A DNA stretch of 25,114 bases. It comes from an uncultured Dysosmobacter sp. Lineage in GTDB: Bacteria; Bacillota; Clostridia; Oscillospirales; Oscillospiraceae. Location of the stretch: NCBI GenBank assembly GCA_934590165.1, contig CAKTOO010000028.1, positions 1 to 25,114 of the forward strand, read 5' to 3'. Each line of letters opens with the position of its first letter. The first letter of the stretch is position 1. Of the stretch, positions 6,598 through 17,200 are shown piece by piece. Below the pieces are notes generated by a model that saw only the letters and a list, made by a program, of their open reading frames with translations, searched no databases and was not told where the DNA came from. The position numbers were made by a program, and so were the translations under genes.

Positions 6598-6635
6598 AAA
6601 AGCTGCTCCTCACAAAATGGGGGAGCAGCTTTTTT
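6597..6635. terminator. Bidirectional terminator between EAL gene and addA
   Basis: A 13-bp stem pairs aaaaagctgctcc (6597-6609) with ggagcagcttttt (6622-6634). It begins at the last base of the EAL-gene stop and its T-run contains the addA stop complement (6634-6636). It can terminate both convergent transcripts. Confidence 0.9.
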
Positions 6636-9600
6636 ACAGTTCTATGGCCTTTCCGGCCTCCAGAAAATACAGCACACGCCGGACCACCGGTCGTTCCAGC
6701 ACTTTGGCGAGGGCGCGGCTGTACGCCTCCAGTTGGGAACGGTAAGTCTCCGCCCGACGGAGCACATCCTCCCGGCGGAAAACGTGGTCGGTTTTGAAGT
6801 CCACCACTGTCAGGCCCTCCGCTGTTTCAAAGCAGCAGTCCACCACACCCTGAAGCAGGATCTGGTCACTGGATACAGCGCCGGGGTCCAATTCCCGGGC
6901 ATCCATCAGCAGCGTGAAGGGATATTCCCGCAGCACATGGCTTCCCCGACGGATCTCCTCCGCCAGGGGGCTGGCCAAAAAGCGTTCCAGCGCCTCCACA
7001 TCCACGGCCTCCGCCTGCTGATCCGTCAACAGGTTCCACTGCCGCAGCCGCTGGACCTGGGCCGGTACATCGCCGCCGGAAAAATCCAGGTATTGAAGGA
7101 CCAGATGGGTGGCCGTGCCCCGCTCCGCCGGCGTCAAGCCTGCCTGTTCCTGCCGGAACCGGGGTTGGGACAGGGGGCGGATATAAGGCGTGTGAACGGC
7201 ATTCTCCGCGATCTCCTGGTCCAAGGTACGGCCCTTCAGCTGCGTGGCCGTCACCTTGGAGGGAAGGCGGCTCTCCAGTTCATAGGGATAGCGGAACTCC
7301 AGCAGTGCCGGGTCGAAAGCCGCCGCTTCCTTTGCCTGTTCTCCGACGGACGGCACGGCGGCCGCGGGATGATTCTGAAACTCCTCGCCGCTGTGGGTAA
7401 AGACCTGCCAGGGCGCTGTGTCCCCGGTATACAATCTTTCCACCTGTATATCCGCCAGCGCCCGCAGGGGCGCCGCCTCCGGCCGGCACAGCAGCGGCAG
7501 AAGCAGCCATTCGCCAAAAGTCTTGCAGGAGGCCACCGTTTCCGGCAATACCGGGCAGGAGGCCACCGCCGCCAGCTTTTGCAGACGGCTTTCTGCGAAA
7601 TACATGGAATCCACCAAAATCAGCTTTTCCTTGGGCCGGGTCATGGCCACATACAAAATACGCTGCTCCTCCGCCAGGTTCTCCCGGCGGAGCTTGCCCT
7701 GAATGGCTTCCCGGGCCAGGGTGGGATATTTGATCTTCCGCTTCAGGTCCACCCGCCGGGGCCCCAGGCCCATGGAGGGATGCACCAATACCGCCGTGTC
7801 AAAATCCTGACGGGAAAAACTGTGGTCCAAATCCGCCAGAATGACGATAGGGAATTCCAGGCCCTTGGACTTGTGGATGCTCATGAGCCGCACACCACTG
7901 ACGGAGGCGGAGCCCTTTGTTATGGGAGCCTGATCCTGCTCCAAAAGCCGCTGGAGCTGTGTCACAAATGCAAACAGCCCCCGGTAGCCATTGCTCTCGA
8001 ACTTCTCCGCGTGGCGGCTGAGTGCAATGAGGTTCTCCTTCCGGGTCCCCCCGCCGTCCATGGCGCCAAAAACGCCCAGAATGTTCAGTCTGTTATACAG
8101 GTGCCAGATAAAGCGGTGGACGCCCATATCCCGGGCGGCAAGGCGCAGCTCCTCCAGAGTCTCCAAAAAGGCGCTGCAGTCCTCTCCTTCGTCCGCCAGC
8201 ACGGCATCATAAAAGTCGCCGGTCGGGGTTTTGGCCCGCAGCTGCGCCAGACGGTCCGGGGTAAAGCCGAACACCGGAGAGCGCAGCACGGCGATAAGGG
8301 GGACATCCTGTCGGGGATTGTCGATGGTCTGCAAAAGGCCCAGCATGACGGAGATCTCCATGGTGTGGAAAAAATCTCCGCTCTCCTCAAAGGAGCACGG
8401 GATATCCTGTTCCGCCAGGGCCTGGGCAAAGGCGGCGGTACGGCTGCCGGGAGAGCGCATGAGGATGACGATGTCCTCCGGCCGGCAGGGCCGCAGGGTG
8501 CCGTCCTCCCCGGTGACGGGATAGCCCTCGTCCAGCAGCCGGCGGATACGCGCCGCCACGAAGCGGCTCTCCGCCTGGAGCTTTTTCACCGGCTTTGGAT
8601 TCTGGGCAGACCGCTGGGCAGCGCAGATCAGGTGAAATTCCGTATCGCAGTCCCGGCGGGGCGGGTAGTAGTCCGCGCCGAAGTGAAGCGATTCCTCATC
8701 CCCGTAGTCCATATCTCCCATGTCCGCGGACAGGATATTTTCAAACACGAAATTGGCGGCGTCCAGAATTTCCTTCCGGGAGCGGAAATTTTTGGACAGC
8801 AGGATCTTCCGCTCCCGCCCTGGCTCCGCCTCCTCGTAGGGGCGGAAGCGATTGTATTTGTCCAGGAAAATAGTGGGGTCCGCCAAGCGGAAGCGGTAAA
8901 TGCTCTGTTTCACGTCGCCCACGGTGAAAACGTTTTGCCCCTCCCGGGACACCGCCCGGAAAATGGCGTTTTGCACCTCGTTGGTGTCCTGGTATTCATC
9001 CACCATGATCTCCTGGTACCGGGCGGCTACCTGCCGTCCCAGCTCCGTGGGGGCTCCCTCTTCCGACACCAGCAGCCGCAGGGCCAGATGCTCCTGGTCG
9101 GAGAAATCCGCCGCGTTCAGCCGCAGTTTTTCCGTTTGGTATGCCTGCCCAAAGGCTGCGGTCAGGCCCAGCAGGGCCGACATGGCAGGTGCCACGGCTT
9201 TCAGGTCCTCCATGGCCTCCGCCCCGCTGACATCCAGCAGCCGGTCCAGCCTTTTCAGGTCGCTTTTGCAGCCATCCCACACCCGCTTCATGGCCGCCAC
9301 ATCCGGATCGTCCTTCCGGCCCCGGGGCGTGGTCAGCCGGGGGAATATGACGGCAGCGGCGGCCTTGCGGGCGTCTTCCCACCGTTCCGCGCGGCTCAGG
9401 TCATCCAGCGTTCCGGCGGCCTCACGGAATTTCGCGCCGTAGCCGCTCTCCAGCGCCGGGTCATCCGCCGTCCGTTCCGCCGACCTGCGCAGCAGCGCCG
9501 CCCAGTGGGCGGCCTGGCGGCGGATATCCGCCAGCAGCGAGGCGGCATAAGGCGTTTCGTCAAAGTCCTCTCCCATGCTGTTCCACACCGCCTGGTTTTT

Positions 9601-10197
9601 CAGAAGCCACTGCTCCGGGTAGGCATGGCTCTGGAGCTTCTCATGGACCTCCAACACCAACTCCGCCAGGGCCCGGTCGTCCCGTCCGGCCCCCAGAGTG
9701 TCCGCCAGTAAGGCGCCGCCCTCGTCCAAATGGTCATAAAACTCCTCCAGCACCCGGTCCAGCACCCGCTGGCGCACCAACTGGGCCTCTCCCTCATCCA
9801 GCACCCGGAAGTCCGGGGTCAGAGACTGCTGGTCCCCTGGCCGGGGCAGCAAATGGGTGTTTTCCCGCAGCAGCGCCGTGCAGAAGGCGTCCACGGTCTT
9901 GATATCCGCCTGGTATACCCGCAGCAGCTGCCGCTTCAAATGGGCGTCACCGGGGGATTGGGCCAGGCGCTTGCTGAGCTCCGAGGCGATCTTGGACCGC
10001 AGCTCCGCGGCGGCGGCCTTCGTATAGGTGATGATCAGGAAGTCATCCACATTGCAGCGTTCCTCCGTCACATAACGGAACAGCCGCTCCACCAGGACCT
10101 TCGTCTTGCCGGAGCCCGCGGCGGCGGACACCAGCAGGGCACCGCCCCGGTTCTCCACCACCGCCTGCTGCTGGGGGGTCAGGGTCAATTTTGCCAT
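6634..10197 (-). CDS. addA: ATP-dependent helicase/nuclease subunit A (AddA)
   Basis: AddA is the helicase and 3'-strand nuclease subunit of AddAB, the Firmicutes counterpart of RecBCD, which processes double-strand breaks for RecA loading. The 1187-residue protein has Walker A AAGSGKT (about 26-32), Walker B DEYQDTN (400-406) and further UvrD-family motifs such as VGDVKQSIYRFR and MSIHKSKGLEFP. A C-terminal PD-(D/E)XK nuclease has GVVD (Asp about 1120), VVDFKTD (about 1131-1137) and QLEAYS. The length is typical. The ATG at 10197 follows GGAAGGAGG and lies one base after the addB stop, so the two subunits are translationally coupled. The gene converges on the EAL gene at a shared terminator. 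Confidence 0.98.
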   Translation of the reverse strand: MAKLTLTPQQQAVVENRGGALLVSAAAGSGKTKVLVERLFRYVTEERCNVDDFLIITYTKAAAAELRSKIASELSKRLAQSPGDAHLKRQLLRVYQADIKTVDAFCTALLRENTHLLPRPGDQQSLTPDFRVLDEGEAQLVRQRVLDRVLEEFYDHLDEGGALLADTLGAGRDDRALAELVLEVHEKLQSHAYPEQWLLKNQAVWNSMGEDFDETPYAASLLADIRRQAAHWAALLRRSAERTADDPALESGYGAKFREAAGTLDDLSRAERWEDARKAAAAVIFPRLTTPRGRKDDPDVAAMKRVWDGCKSDLKRLDRLLDVSGAEAMEDLKAVAPAMSALLGLTAAFGQAYQTEKLRLNAADFSDQEHLALRLLVSEEGAPTELGRQVAARYQEIMVDEYQDTNEVQNAIFRAVSREGQNVFTVGDVKQSIYRFRLADPTIFLDKYNRFRPYEEAEPGRERKILLSKNFRSRKEILDAANFVFENILSADMGDMDYGDEESLHFGADYYPPRRDCDTEFHLICAAQRSAQNPKPVKKLQAESRFVAARIRRLLDEGYPVTGEDGTLRPCRPEDIVILMRSPGSRTAAFAQALAEQDIPCSFEESGDFFHTMEISVMLGLLQTIDNPRQDVPLIAVLRSPVFGFTPDRLAQLRAKTPTGDFYDAVLADEGEDCSAFLETLEELRLAARDMGVHRFIWHLYNRLNILGVFGAMDGGGTRKENLIALSRHAEKFESNGYRGLFAFVTQLQRLLEQDQAPITKGSASVSGVRLMSIHKSKGLEFPIVILADLDHSFSRQDFDTAVLVHPSMGLGPRRVDLKRKIKYPTLAREAIQGKLRRENLAEEQRILYVAMTRPKEKLILVDSMYFAESRLQKLAAVASCPVLPETVASCKTFGEWLLLPLLCRPEAAPLRALADIQVERLYTGDTAPWQVFTHSGEEFQNHPAAAVPSVGEQAKEAAAFDPALLEFRYPYELESRLPSKVTATQLKGRTLDQEIAENAVHTPYIRPLSQPRFRQEQAGLTPAERGTATHLVLQYLDFSGGDVPAQVQRLRQWNLLTDQQAEAVDVEALERFLASPLAEEIRRGSHVLREYPFTLLMDARELDPGAVSSDQILLQGVVDCCFETAEGLTVVDFKTDHVFRREDVLRRAETYRSQLEAYSRALAKVLERPVVRRVLYFLEAGKAIEL

Positions 10198-10198
10198 G

Positions 10199-13100
10199 TC
10201 AGTCGCCTCCTTCCCGGTCTATCTGGCTCCAAAATTCCTCCTGGGTCACCGGTTGAATGTAATGCAGATGGTCGCCGTCCCTGCCGTCCTGGAAATGGCA
10301 GGCACCGGCCCAGTCACAGAACTGGCAGTAGCTGTCCTCCTCGCTCTTGCAGCAGGGGTCCGCGTCGATGTTGCCGTCCCGGACCTCCCGGGCGATCTGG
10401 TGGAGCAGCTTTTCCACGTACCGGCTCAGCTTGCCCAGCTGGACGGCGGAGGCGATGCTGCCGGCCACGTTGCCGTCCCGGCTCACCCGCAGCGGCAGAT
10501 ACCGGGGCTCCGAGAGGGACTCATGCTCCATGGCCTGAAGCACCGCCGGGTCCGAAAGCAGCAGCCCCGAGCGGCGCAGCTGCTTTGCCACCTCACCTGC
10601 CAGCTTTTCCGGGGAAATGTTTCGCTCCGCCGACAAAATTTCGTCCCGGGCCGGGAAATACAGCACACCGGCGGGTTCGATGTCCCGGCCGAAATACTGC
10701 TTGCCTTCCTTTTGCAGGGTAAAGAGATACAGCAGCATCTGGATGTCCAGACCCATGCGGACGGAGGCCAGGTCAAATGCCTTGCGGCCGGACTTGTAGT
10801 CCACCACTCGAAGGTAGAGCTTGCCGTCCTTCACCCAGCCGTCCACCCGGTCCACCTTGCCGCCCAGGCGCAGTTCTCCGTCCGGCTCCGAGATGACCAC
10901 GGCGGGCAAAGTGCCGCCGTCGCCGAAGGACAGCTCAAATTCCAGCGGCACGAAGTCGGAATGGCGCATCTCCTCCGCCGCCTGGTCCACCACGGCGTAG
11001 GCGGTGCTGCGCAGGCGGGAGAACAGGTATTTGAACCGGGTACTGCGGTTTTGGAAATTGTGGAGCTCCTGGTCCACATAGAGGTCAATATACTTGCGCA
11101 CCAGGGCGTGAAGCGTATCCTCCTCCACTTTGGCAAAGCCGCCCAGCGCCAGCACATCCCGGGTCACATGCTCCAGCAGGAAATGGAGGAACGTGCCGAT
11201 CTGCGGCGCGTCAAAGGCCGCCGGCTCCCGGGTTTTTGCCCGCAGGCCGTATTCCATAAAGTAGGCGAAGTGACAGGAGCGCATCCGCTCCAGCCGGGAG
11301 GCGGACATGGACACCCGGCTGCCGTACAGCGCCTGTACCGCCGCCGGAGACAGCGAACCCCGCTTCAGCCGCGCCGCCCGCTCCATGGCGGAAAGCTGCG
11401 GGGTATAAGCGTCCAGACTTTCCAAATAGTTCCAGAGTGCTCCGTGCTGCTCCTGTCCTGCCGCTTCCAGTGCTGGAAGTATTGCTGTTAAGCGGTATTC
11501 CTTGTCAGCCGTTTCCTTTTCTACCCGCAGGGCCGGAAACAGGGTCAGCAGCCGCTCCACGATAAAGGCGGGCCGCAGCTCGCCGCCGGATACATCCGCC
11601 ATAGGGTAGCTGACCCAAAGTCCCCTGTCCGGCTGGGCCAGGGCGGCATAAATATTTTGCAGCTCGATGCTCATCTGCTCCATTCCGGAGGGAGAAAGGC
11701 GGATGCCACGCTGGGCCAGCTCCTCCCGGTCATCCTCGTTGAGAATGCCGCTGCTCTGGCCCACGGCAGGCAGCACATGGTCATTGACTCCTAGGAAAAA
11801 CAGGTATCCCACGGCATGGCGTTCGTTGCGGGTGATCTCCGCCACAGACACCTGGTCCAGGGACACAGGAATGGTGCCGATACTGTACTGGGTCAGGATC
11901 TGCCGCAGCAGGCGGGTAAACTCGTCCAGCCCGATGGGCTCGTCTCCCAGAATCTCCACAAATTGGTCCAGCACGCCGCACAGCAGCTCCCACAGCTGGG
12001 CGGTCTCCTCCGCCTCCTGCAGGCGGCCGCTTTCCGCCTGTCCCCGCATCTGCTCCTCCAGCGTCTGCTGGAGAGACAGCTCCTCCAAGAAGCTGTAAAG
12101 TGCATTTACTTTCTCCCTGGCGGTCTCCCCTGTTTTCAGACCTTCCGCCAAATGCAGCAGCGGCTGCCGCACCCGGCGGCGCAGGCTGTTGACCTGGTCC
12201 AGCCGCTGCTGGTATTCCTCCTTCCAGGGCGCTCCGTAGCCCTCCGGATTGTCCGTCCAATCCGTATCCCGCAGCCACATCTGGCCGTGGACCTGCCAGC
12301 GGATAACATAGTTCTCCAGCACATCGCACTCCGCCGGGGACAGACCCGCGAGGCCCGTTTTCAGCCAGCGGAACATGGCGTCATACTCATAGCCGTTCCC
12401 GATGGCCGCCAGCACACCGGTCAGCAGGGCCAGGGCCGGCTTTTCCAGAATGTCGCTGCGTCGGCTGAGATAGACAGGGATGCCGTACCTCTCAAACACG
12501 GTCTCAATGGTGCCCGCATACTCCGCCATGTTCCGGGCGGCAACTGTGATGTCCCGGTAGCGGCACTTTCCCGCCGCCGTCAAGCGCCGGATCTCCGCCG
12601 CCGCCTGCTCCACCTCGGAAAAGACGTTGTCCGCCGCCAGCACCCGGATGGGCAGGTCCTGCCCGTCATAAGGCCGGTTCTCGCCAAAGAAATACCGCTC
12701 CACATGAGCCAGGGCGCCTGTTCCTTCCCTGCGCAGGGTCTGTACCTCCATGGGGCAGCGTTCCTCTTCGCAAAGGCGGCGTAGCTGGCCCAGAGTCTTG
12801 AGGGACGCTTCAAAAATCTCCTCCCGGCTGTCCGATTCCCCCAACAGCGTAATGGTGACGGCGCGGGCCTGCCGCAGCAAAACGGACAGCACCCGCCGCT
12901 CCTGGCCGTTGAAATAGGTGAATCCATCCAGAAACACGTCCTTTCCCAGCACGTATTCGGACTCCTCCAGGTGGTCCGCCAGCTTGCTCATGCGGTCCCG
13001 CTGGTCGAAGCCGGGCCGGGCCAGGCGGCTTTCGTAGGCGCCGTACAGCAGGCTCAGGTCCAGGAGCTTGTCGTGGGTGGCGCCCCGGATGTCCTGCGCC

Positions 13101-13513
13101 TGCTCATAGAGGATGCGGGGCGTCACCTCATAGCTGCGCAGCTCGTCAAACAAGTCCAGAAGCTGCTGCAAAAAGGCGGCTTTTTGGGAGGGGCGGCGGT
13201 ACACCGTCAGCTGAGAGGCTACTTCTCCCAGGGCTTTCTGCATGGTCAGCAGCCGCCCTCCGGCATCCAGCGTCACCTGGGCGATGCCGCCGGTAATGGA
13301 CAGGACCCGGTCGCTGAGGCGGCGGAAACTCAATACCTCCGCGTGGCGGCTGGCAGTAGGGCCGCAGGCACGGCACAAATCGATCTCCGCCTGGTGGGAG
13401 GCATGCTCCGGCACCAGCAGAATCTGGCGGCTGCTATCTCCCAGCTCCGCCATGCGGCGAAGGACAGTCTCGGATTTTCCGGTCTTGGCCCGGCCCATCA
13501 AAACAGTCAGCAT
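10199..13513 (-). CDS. addB: ATP-dependent helicase/nuclease subunit B (AddB)
   Basis: AddB is the second nuclease subunit of AddAB, with a vestigial helicase fold that in relatives recognises Chi. The 1104-residue protein starts MLTVLMGRAKTGKSE, with a P-loop GRAKTGKS at 7-14. Near the C-terminus it has a RecB-type nuclease (GGKVDRVDG, then VVDYKSG) embraced by the four cysteines of the AddB iron-sulphur staple: C747 (SCHFAYF) and C1063, C1066 and C1072 (YCQFCDWAGAC). The ATG at 13513 is chosen because AAAGGAG lies 8 nt upstream; an open frame continues to 13708 but is not expected to be translated. A weak promoter may exist just upstream (TATCAT near 13548 on the minus strand, poor -35). 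The gene is divergent from the DUF1643 gene. Confidence 0.97.
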   Translation of the reverse strand: MLTVLMGRAKTGKSETVLRRMAELGDSSRQILLVPEHASHQAEIDLCRACGPTASRHAEVLSFRRLSDRVLSITGGIAQVTLDAGGRLLTMQKALGEVASQLTVYRRPSQKAAFLQQLLDLFDELRSYEVTPRILYEQAQDIRGATHDKLLDLSLLYGAYESRLARPGFDQRDRMSKLADHLEESEYVLGKDVFLDGFTYFNGQERRVLSVLLRQARAVTITLLGESDSREEIFEASLKTLGQLRRLCEEERCPMEVQTLRREGTGALAHVERYFFGENRPYDGQDLPIRVLAADNVFSEVEQAAAEIRRLTAAGKCRYRDITVAARNMAEYAGTIETVFERYGIPVYLSRRSDILEKPALALLTGVLAAIGNGYEYDAMFRWLKTGLAGLSPAECDVLENYVIRWQVHGQMWLRDTDWTDNPEGYGAPWKEEYQQRLDQVNSLRRRVRQPLLHLAEGLKTGETAREKVNALYSFLEELSLQQTLEEQMRGQAESGRLQEAEETAQLWELLCGVLDQFVEILGDEPIGLDEFTRLLRQILTQYSIGTIPVSLDQVSVAEITRNERHAVGYLFFLGVNDHVLPAVGQSSGILNEDDREELAQRGIRLSPSGMEQMSIELQNIYAALAQPDRGLWVSYPMADVSGGELRPAFIVERLLTLFPALRVEKETADKEYRLTAILPALEAAGQEQHGALWNYLESLDAYTPQLSAMERAARLKRGSLSPAAVQALYGSRVSMSASRLERMRSCHFAYFMEYGLRAKTREPAAFDAPQIGTFLHFLLEHVTRDVLALGGFAKVEEDTLHALVRKYIDLYVDQELHNFQNRSTRFKYLFSRLRSTAYAVVDQAAEEMRHSDFVPLEFELSFGDGGTLPAVVISEPDGELRLGGKVDRVDGWVKDGKLYLRVVDYKSGRKAFDLASVRMGLDIQMLLYLFTLQKEGKQYFGRDIEPAGVLYFPARDEILSAERNISPEKLAGEVAKQLRRSGLLLSDPAVLQAMEHESLSEPRYLPLRVSRDGNVAGSIASAVQLGKLSRYVEKLLHQIAREVRDGNIDADPCCKSEEDSYCQFCDWAGACHFQDGRDGDHLHYIQPVTQEEFWSQIDREGGD

Positions 13514-13583
13514 GGTATGGCTCCTTTCGCGAACTGTCATTTGTGTCATGATACCACATTTCCCGGTCCCTGAACAGACCCGG

Positions 13584-13612
13584 TTGCCTTTTTCCCCAGG
13601 CTGTGCTATCCT
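13584..13612 (+). promoter_or_regulatory. Candidate promoter of the DUF1643 gene
   Basis: TTGCCT (13584-13589), a 17-nt spacer and TATCCT (13607-13612) lie 32 bp upstream of the ATG at 13644. Each box matches consensus at four or five positions. Confidence 0.6.
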
Positions 13613-13643
13613 GAGAAAAATGTCGAAACAGGAGGTGCCGCCT

Positions 13644-14255
13644 ATGCCGCACATTCCCCAGGGCACCACAGACCAGCTGGAGCTGGAGCTGTTTGAGCCG
13701 GCCCTCAAGGCCGCTCTGCTGCCCTCCCCTGATTATGATGTCACCCACTGGCTGTATGTGCCCAACCGCTATTCCGAATACCGTTATATCCTGGGGACCC
13801 GGGGAAAAAGGCCCCTCATCTGTGTGGGCATCAACCCCTCCACTGCCGCGCCGGACGCCCTGGACCCTACCCTCCAGTCCGCCCAGCGCATCGCCCTGGC
13901 CAACGGGTATGACAGCTTTCTCATGTTCAACGTCTACGCCCAGCGGGCCACCCGGCCGGACGATATGGAGCCTGCCCTGAACCCCGCTCTCCACGCGGAG
14001 AACCGCAAAGCCTTCCGCTATCTTCTCTCCCTGTCGGACCAGCCGGCGGTGTGGGCCGCCTGGGGCAACATCATTATGAAGCGGGATTATCTCATGGACT
14101 GTATGCGGGACTTTGCGGCGGACGGTCAGGCCGCCGGCGCCAGGTGGTACACCGCCGGTCCACTGCTGAAATCCGGCCATCCCCACCATCCCCTGTACCT
14201 CAAAGGAGATACGAGGCTCCTGCCCTTTGATATCGGCACTTATGTAAATAAATGA
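13644..14255 (+). CDS. DUF1643 domain-containing protein
   Basis: The 203-residue protein matches the DUF1643 family of unknown function. The family features are an N-terminal strand region ending RYILGTRG, then PLICVGINPSTA (about 57-68), MFNVYAQRAT (94-103) and a WG pair followed by an isoleucine-rich strand (140-144). Polar residues in these motifs suggest an enzyme active site, but no reaction is established. DUF1643 proteins are often found singly in bacteria and phages. The ATG at 13644 has AGGAGGTG six bases upstream; an in-frame ATG at 13620 has none and would sit at the predicted transcription start. The gene stands alone, divergent from addB and convergent with polC, with a strong terminator after it. 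Confidence 0.88.
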   Translation: MPHIPQGTTDQLELELFEPALKAALLPSPDYDVTHWLYVPNRYSEYRYILGTRGKRPLICVGINPSTAAPDALDPTLQSAQRIALANGYDSFLMFNVYAQRATRPDDMEPALNPALHAENRKAFRYLLSLSDQPAVWAAWGNIIMKRDYLMDCMRDFAADGQAAGARWYTAGPLLKSGHPHHPLYLKGDTRLLPFDIGTYVNK

Positions 14256-14256
14256 C

Positions 14257-14289
14257 AAAGATGTCCGGACCGCTGGTCCGGACATCTTT
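14257..14289. terminator. Bidirectional terminator between DUF1643 gene and polC
   Basis: A perfect 15-bp stem (14257-14271 with 14275-14289) has a 3-nt loop GCT. It starts two bases after the DUF1643 stop and lies eight bases beyond the polC stop. The T-tracts on either side are short, so efficiency may be moderate. Confidence 0.85.
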
Positions 14290-14297
14290 ATATGGCT

Positions 14298-17200
14298 TTA
14301 AAACAGTGTGATCTGGCTGGTCTCCGCCATGCCGGCGAAGGCACCCAGGGCTTTCAGCTGCTCGATATGGGTCTTGGAGAGCTTGTTGCAGCACATGGAA
14401 AATTCCTCGATGGAGACAAAGGTCTTCCCCTTCCGCTTTTCCACCGTATCGATGGCCGCTGTCTCACCCAGGCCGTGGACCGCTGTGAAGGGCGGCAGCA
14501 GGCCGTTTTCCGTCACCTTAAATTTGGTGGCGTCGGATTCATAGATATTGATGGTGTCGAAGTGGAAGCCCCGGAGATAGAATTCGTAGCAGACCTCCAG
14601 GGTGGTCATCAGGTCCTTTTCCACGGCGGAGGCGTCCTTGTTGTTTTCGATTTCCCGGATCTTGCGCTTCACCGCGTCCTTGCCGGCGCAGCAGTACTCC
14701 GCGTCAAAGGCCTTGGCCCGGACGGAGAAGAAGGTGGCGTAGAAGGCCAGGGGCTCGTGGACCTTATACCAGGCGATGCGGAAGGCCATCATGACATAGG
14801 CCACGGCGTGGGCCTTGGGGAACAGGTATCCGATCTTCGCCAGGGACTCGATGTACCAGGCAGGCACATCGTGGGTCTCCATAGCCTCCACCCAGCCCTC
14901 GTCAAATCCGCCCTTTTTCACCTTGCCCTTACGGACCTTCTCCATGATCTTGAAGCTCATTTTGGGGTCCAAGCCCTTGGAGATGAGGTATAGCATGATA
15001 TCGTCACGGCAGCCCACTGTCTCCAGAACGCCGGCCGTGCCGCTGACGATCAGGTCCCGGGCATTGCCGATCCACACATCGGTGCCGTGGGAGAAGCCGG
15101 AAAGCCGCACCAGGGTGTTGAAATCCTTGGGCTGGGTATCAATGAGCATCTGCCGGGTGAAGCGGGTGTTGAACTCCGGAATGGCCACGGCACCGGTGGG
15201 GCCCAGCAGGTCGTCGTTCTCGTAACCCAGTACCTTGCTGGAGGTGAAGATGGACATGGTGTCCGGGTCATCCAAGGGGATGGAGTGGGGGTCCACGCCG
15301 GTGAGGTCCTGCATCATGCGGACCATGGTGGGGTCATCGTGCCCCAGCATGTCCAGCTTCAGGATGTTGGCCTCCATGGAGTGGTATTCAAAATGGGTGG
15401 TGATGGTGTCGGAATCATCGGCGTCCGCCGGGTGCTGGACGGGACAGAAATCCTCCATGTCCTTATCGTCGGGCACCACCACCAGGCCGCCAGGATGCTG
15501 GCCGGTGGTGCGGCGAACGCCCACACAGCCCAGAGTCAGGCGGTTCTCCTCCGCCCGGCCCGCCACGATGCCGTTTTCCTCCAGGTACTTTTTCACAAAG
15601 CCGTAGGCGGTCTTTTCCGCCAGAGTGCCGATGGTGCCCGCCCGGAACACCTGGGTCTCGCCGAACATCTCAATGGCGTGGCGGTGGGCACGGGCCTGGT
15701 ACTCGCCGGAGAAGTTCAGGTCGATATCCGGTACCTTGCCGCCGCCGAAGCCCAGGAAGGTCTCGAAGGGGATGTCAAAGCCGTCCTTGATGTATTTTGT
15801 GCCGCAGACGGGGCACACCTTGTCCGGCATGTCGGCGCCGCAGCCGTAGGAGCCATCCAGAATGAATTCGCTGTTTTTACAGTTGGGGCATCGGTAGTGG
15901 GGCGGCAGGGAGTTGACCTCCGTAATGCCGGACATATAGGCCACCAGGGATGAGCCCACGGAACCACGGGAGCCTACCAGGTAGCCGTTCTCCAAAGAAC
16001 GCTGCACCAACTTTTGGGCAGACATATACACCACATCGTATTTGCCCAGGATGCCGCCCAGCTCCACGTTCAAACGGTCCACAATGAGCTTGGGCGGGTC
16101 CTCGCCGTACAGGCGGTGGACCTTTTCCCACACCAGGCGGTTCAGATCCTCCTCGGAGTTTTCCAGCCGGGGCGGGAACAGCTCGCTGGGCAACAGCTCA
16201 AAGGTCTCGACCTGGTCCGCCACCAACCTGGTGTTGGTGACCACCACCTCGTAGGCCTTTTCCTCTCCCAGGTAGCTGAACTCCTTGAGCATCTCATCCG
16301 TGGTCTTGAAGTAGATGGGCAGAGGCTCATTGGCGTCCGGGAACTTTTTGGAAGCCAGCAGGATATGGCGGTACACCTCATCCTCCGGCTCCTGGAAGTG
16401 GACGTCGCCGGTGGCACAGACGGGCTTATCCAACTCCTCCCCCAGGCGGACGATGGTGCGGTTGAATTCCCGCAGTTCCTCCTCCGATTGGACATCGCCG
16501 TTGCGGAGCATAAAGGCGTTGTTGCACAAGGGCTGGATCTCCAGATAGTCATAGTAGTCCGCGATGCGCTTGAGCTCCTCCCAGTCCTTGTGGTCCGCCA
16601 CCGCCCGGAACAGCTCGCCAGCCTCGCAGGCGGCACCCACGATGATGCCCTCCCGGTGCTCGTTCAGCAGTGTCTTGGGGATGGTGGGCACCCGCTTGAA
16701 ATATTTCAGGTTGGATGCGGAGATCATCTGGTACAGGTTTTTGAGGCCCACCTTGTTCCGGGCCAGCAAAATGATGTGCTTGGGGAACCGGTTGGTCTTG
16801 CTGCCAAGGGGCCGCAGCTTCTCCATCTCCTTGTTCACCGCTTGGAGGGTGTGGACCCCCCGCTCATGGAGCATCTTCCAGAAAGGGATGAGCATATAGC
16901 CCACGGTGGCGGCATCGTCACTGGCCCGGTGGTGGTTGAACGCCGGCAGGTCCAGATGCTCCGCCACGATGTCCAGTTTGTACTTGCCAAGGTCCGGCAG
17001 CAGGTTCTGGGCCAGGATGAGAGAGTCCACATAAGTGGGATGGAAGTCCAGGCCCACTTTTTTGCAGCCGGCTCGGATAAAGCCGATATCGAATTCCGCG
17101 TTATGGGCCGCCAGGGGACGGCCGTTCACGAACTTTAAAAAGTCCGTCAGGGCCTGCTTCAACTGGGGCGCGTCCTTCAGCATGTCGTCCGTGATGCCGG

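Noticed and set aside
6733..9711. A 992-codon plus-strand open frame opposite addA
   Set aside because: It lies wholly antisense to addA, has the Gly/Gln/His-rich composition expected when GC-rich codons are read on the opposite strand, and has no ribosome site or recognisable domain.
13514..13708. A 65-codon N-terminal extension of AddB
   Set aside because: The extension lacks a ribosome site, overlaps the divergent gene, and AddB proteins normally begin just before the P-loop as they do from 13513.
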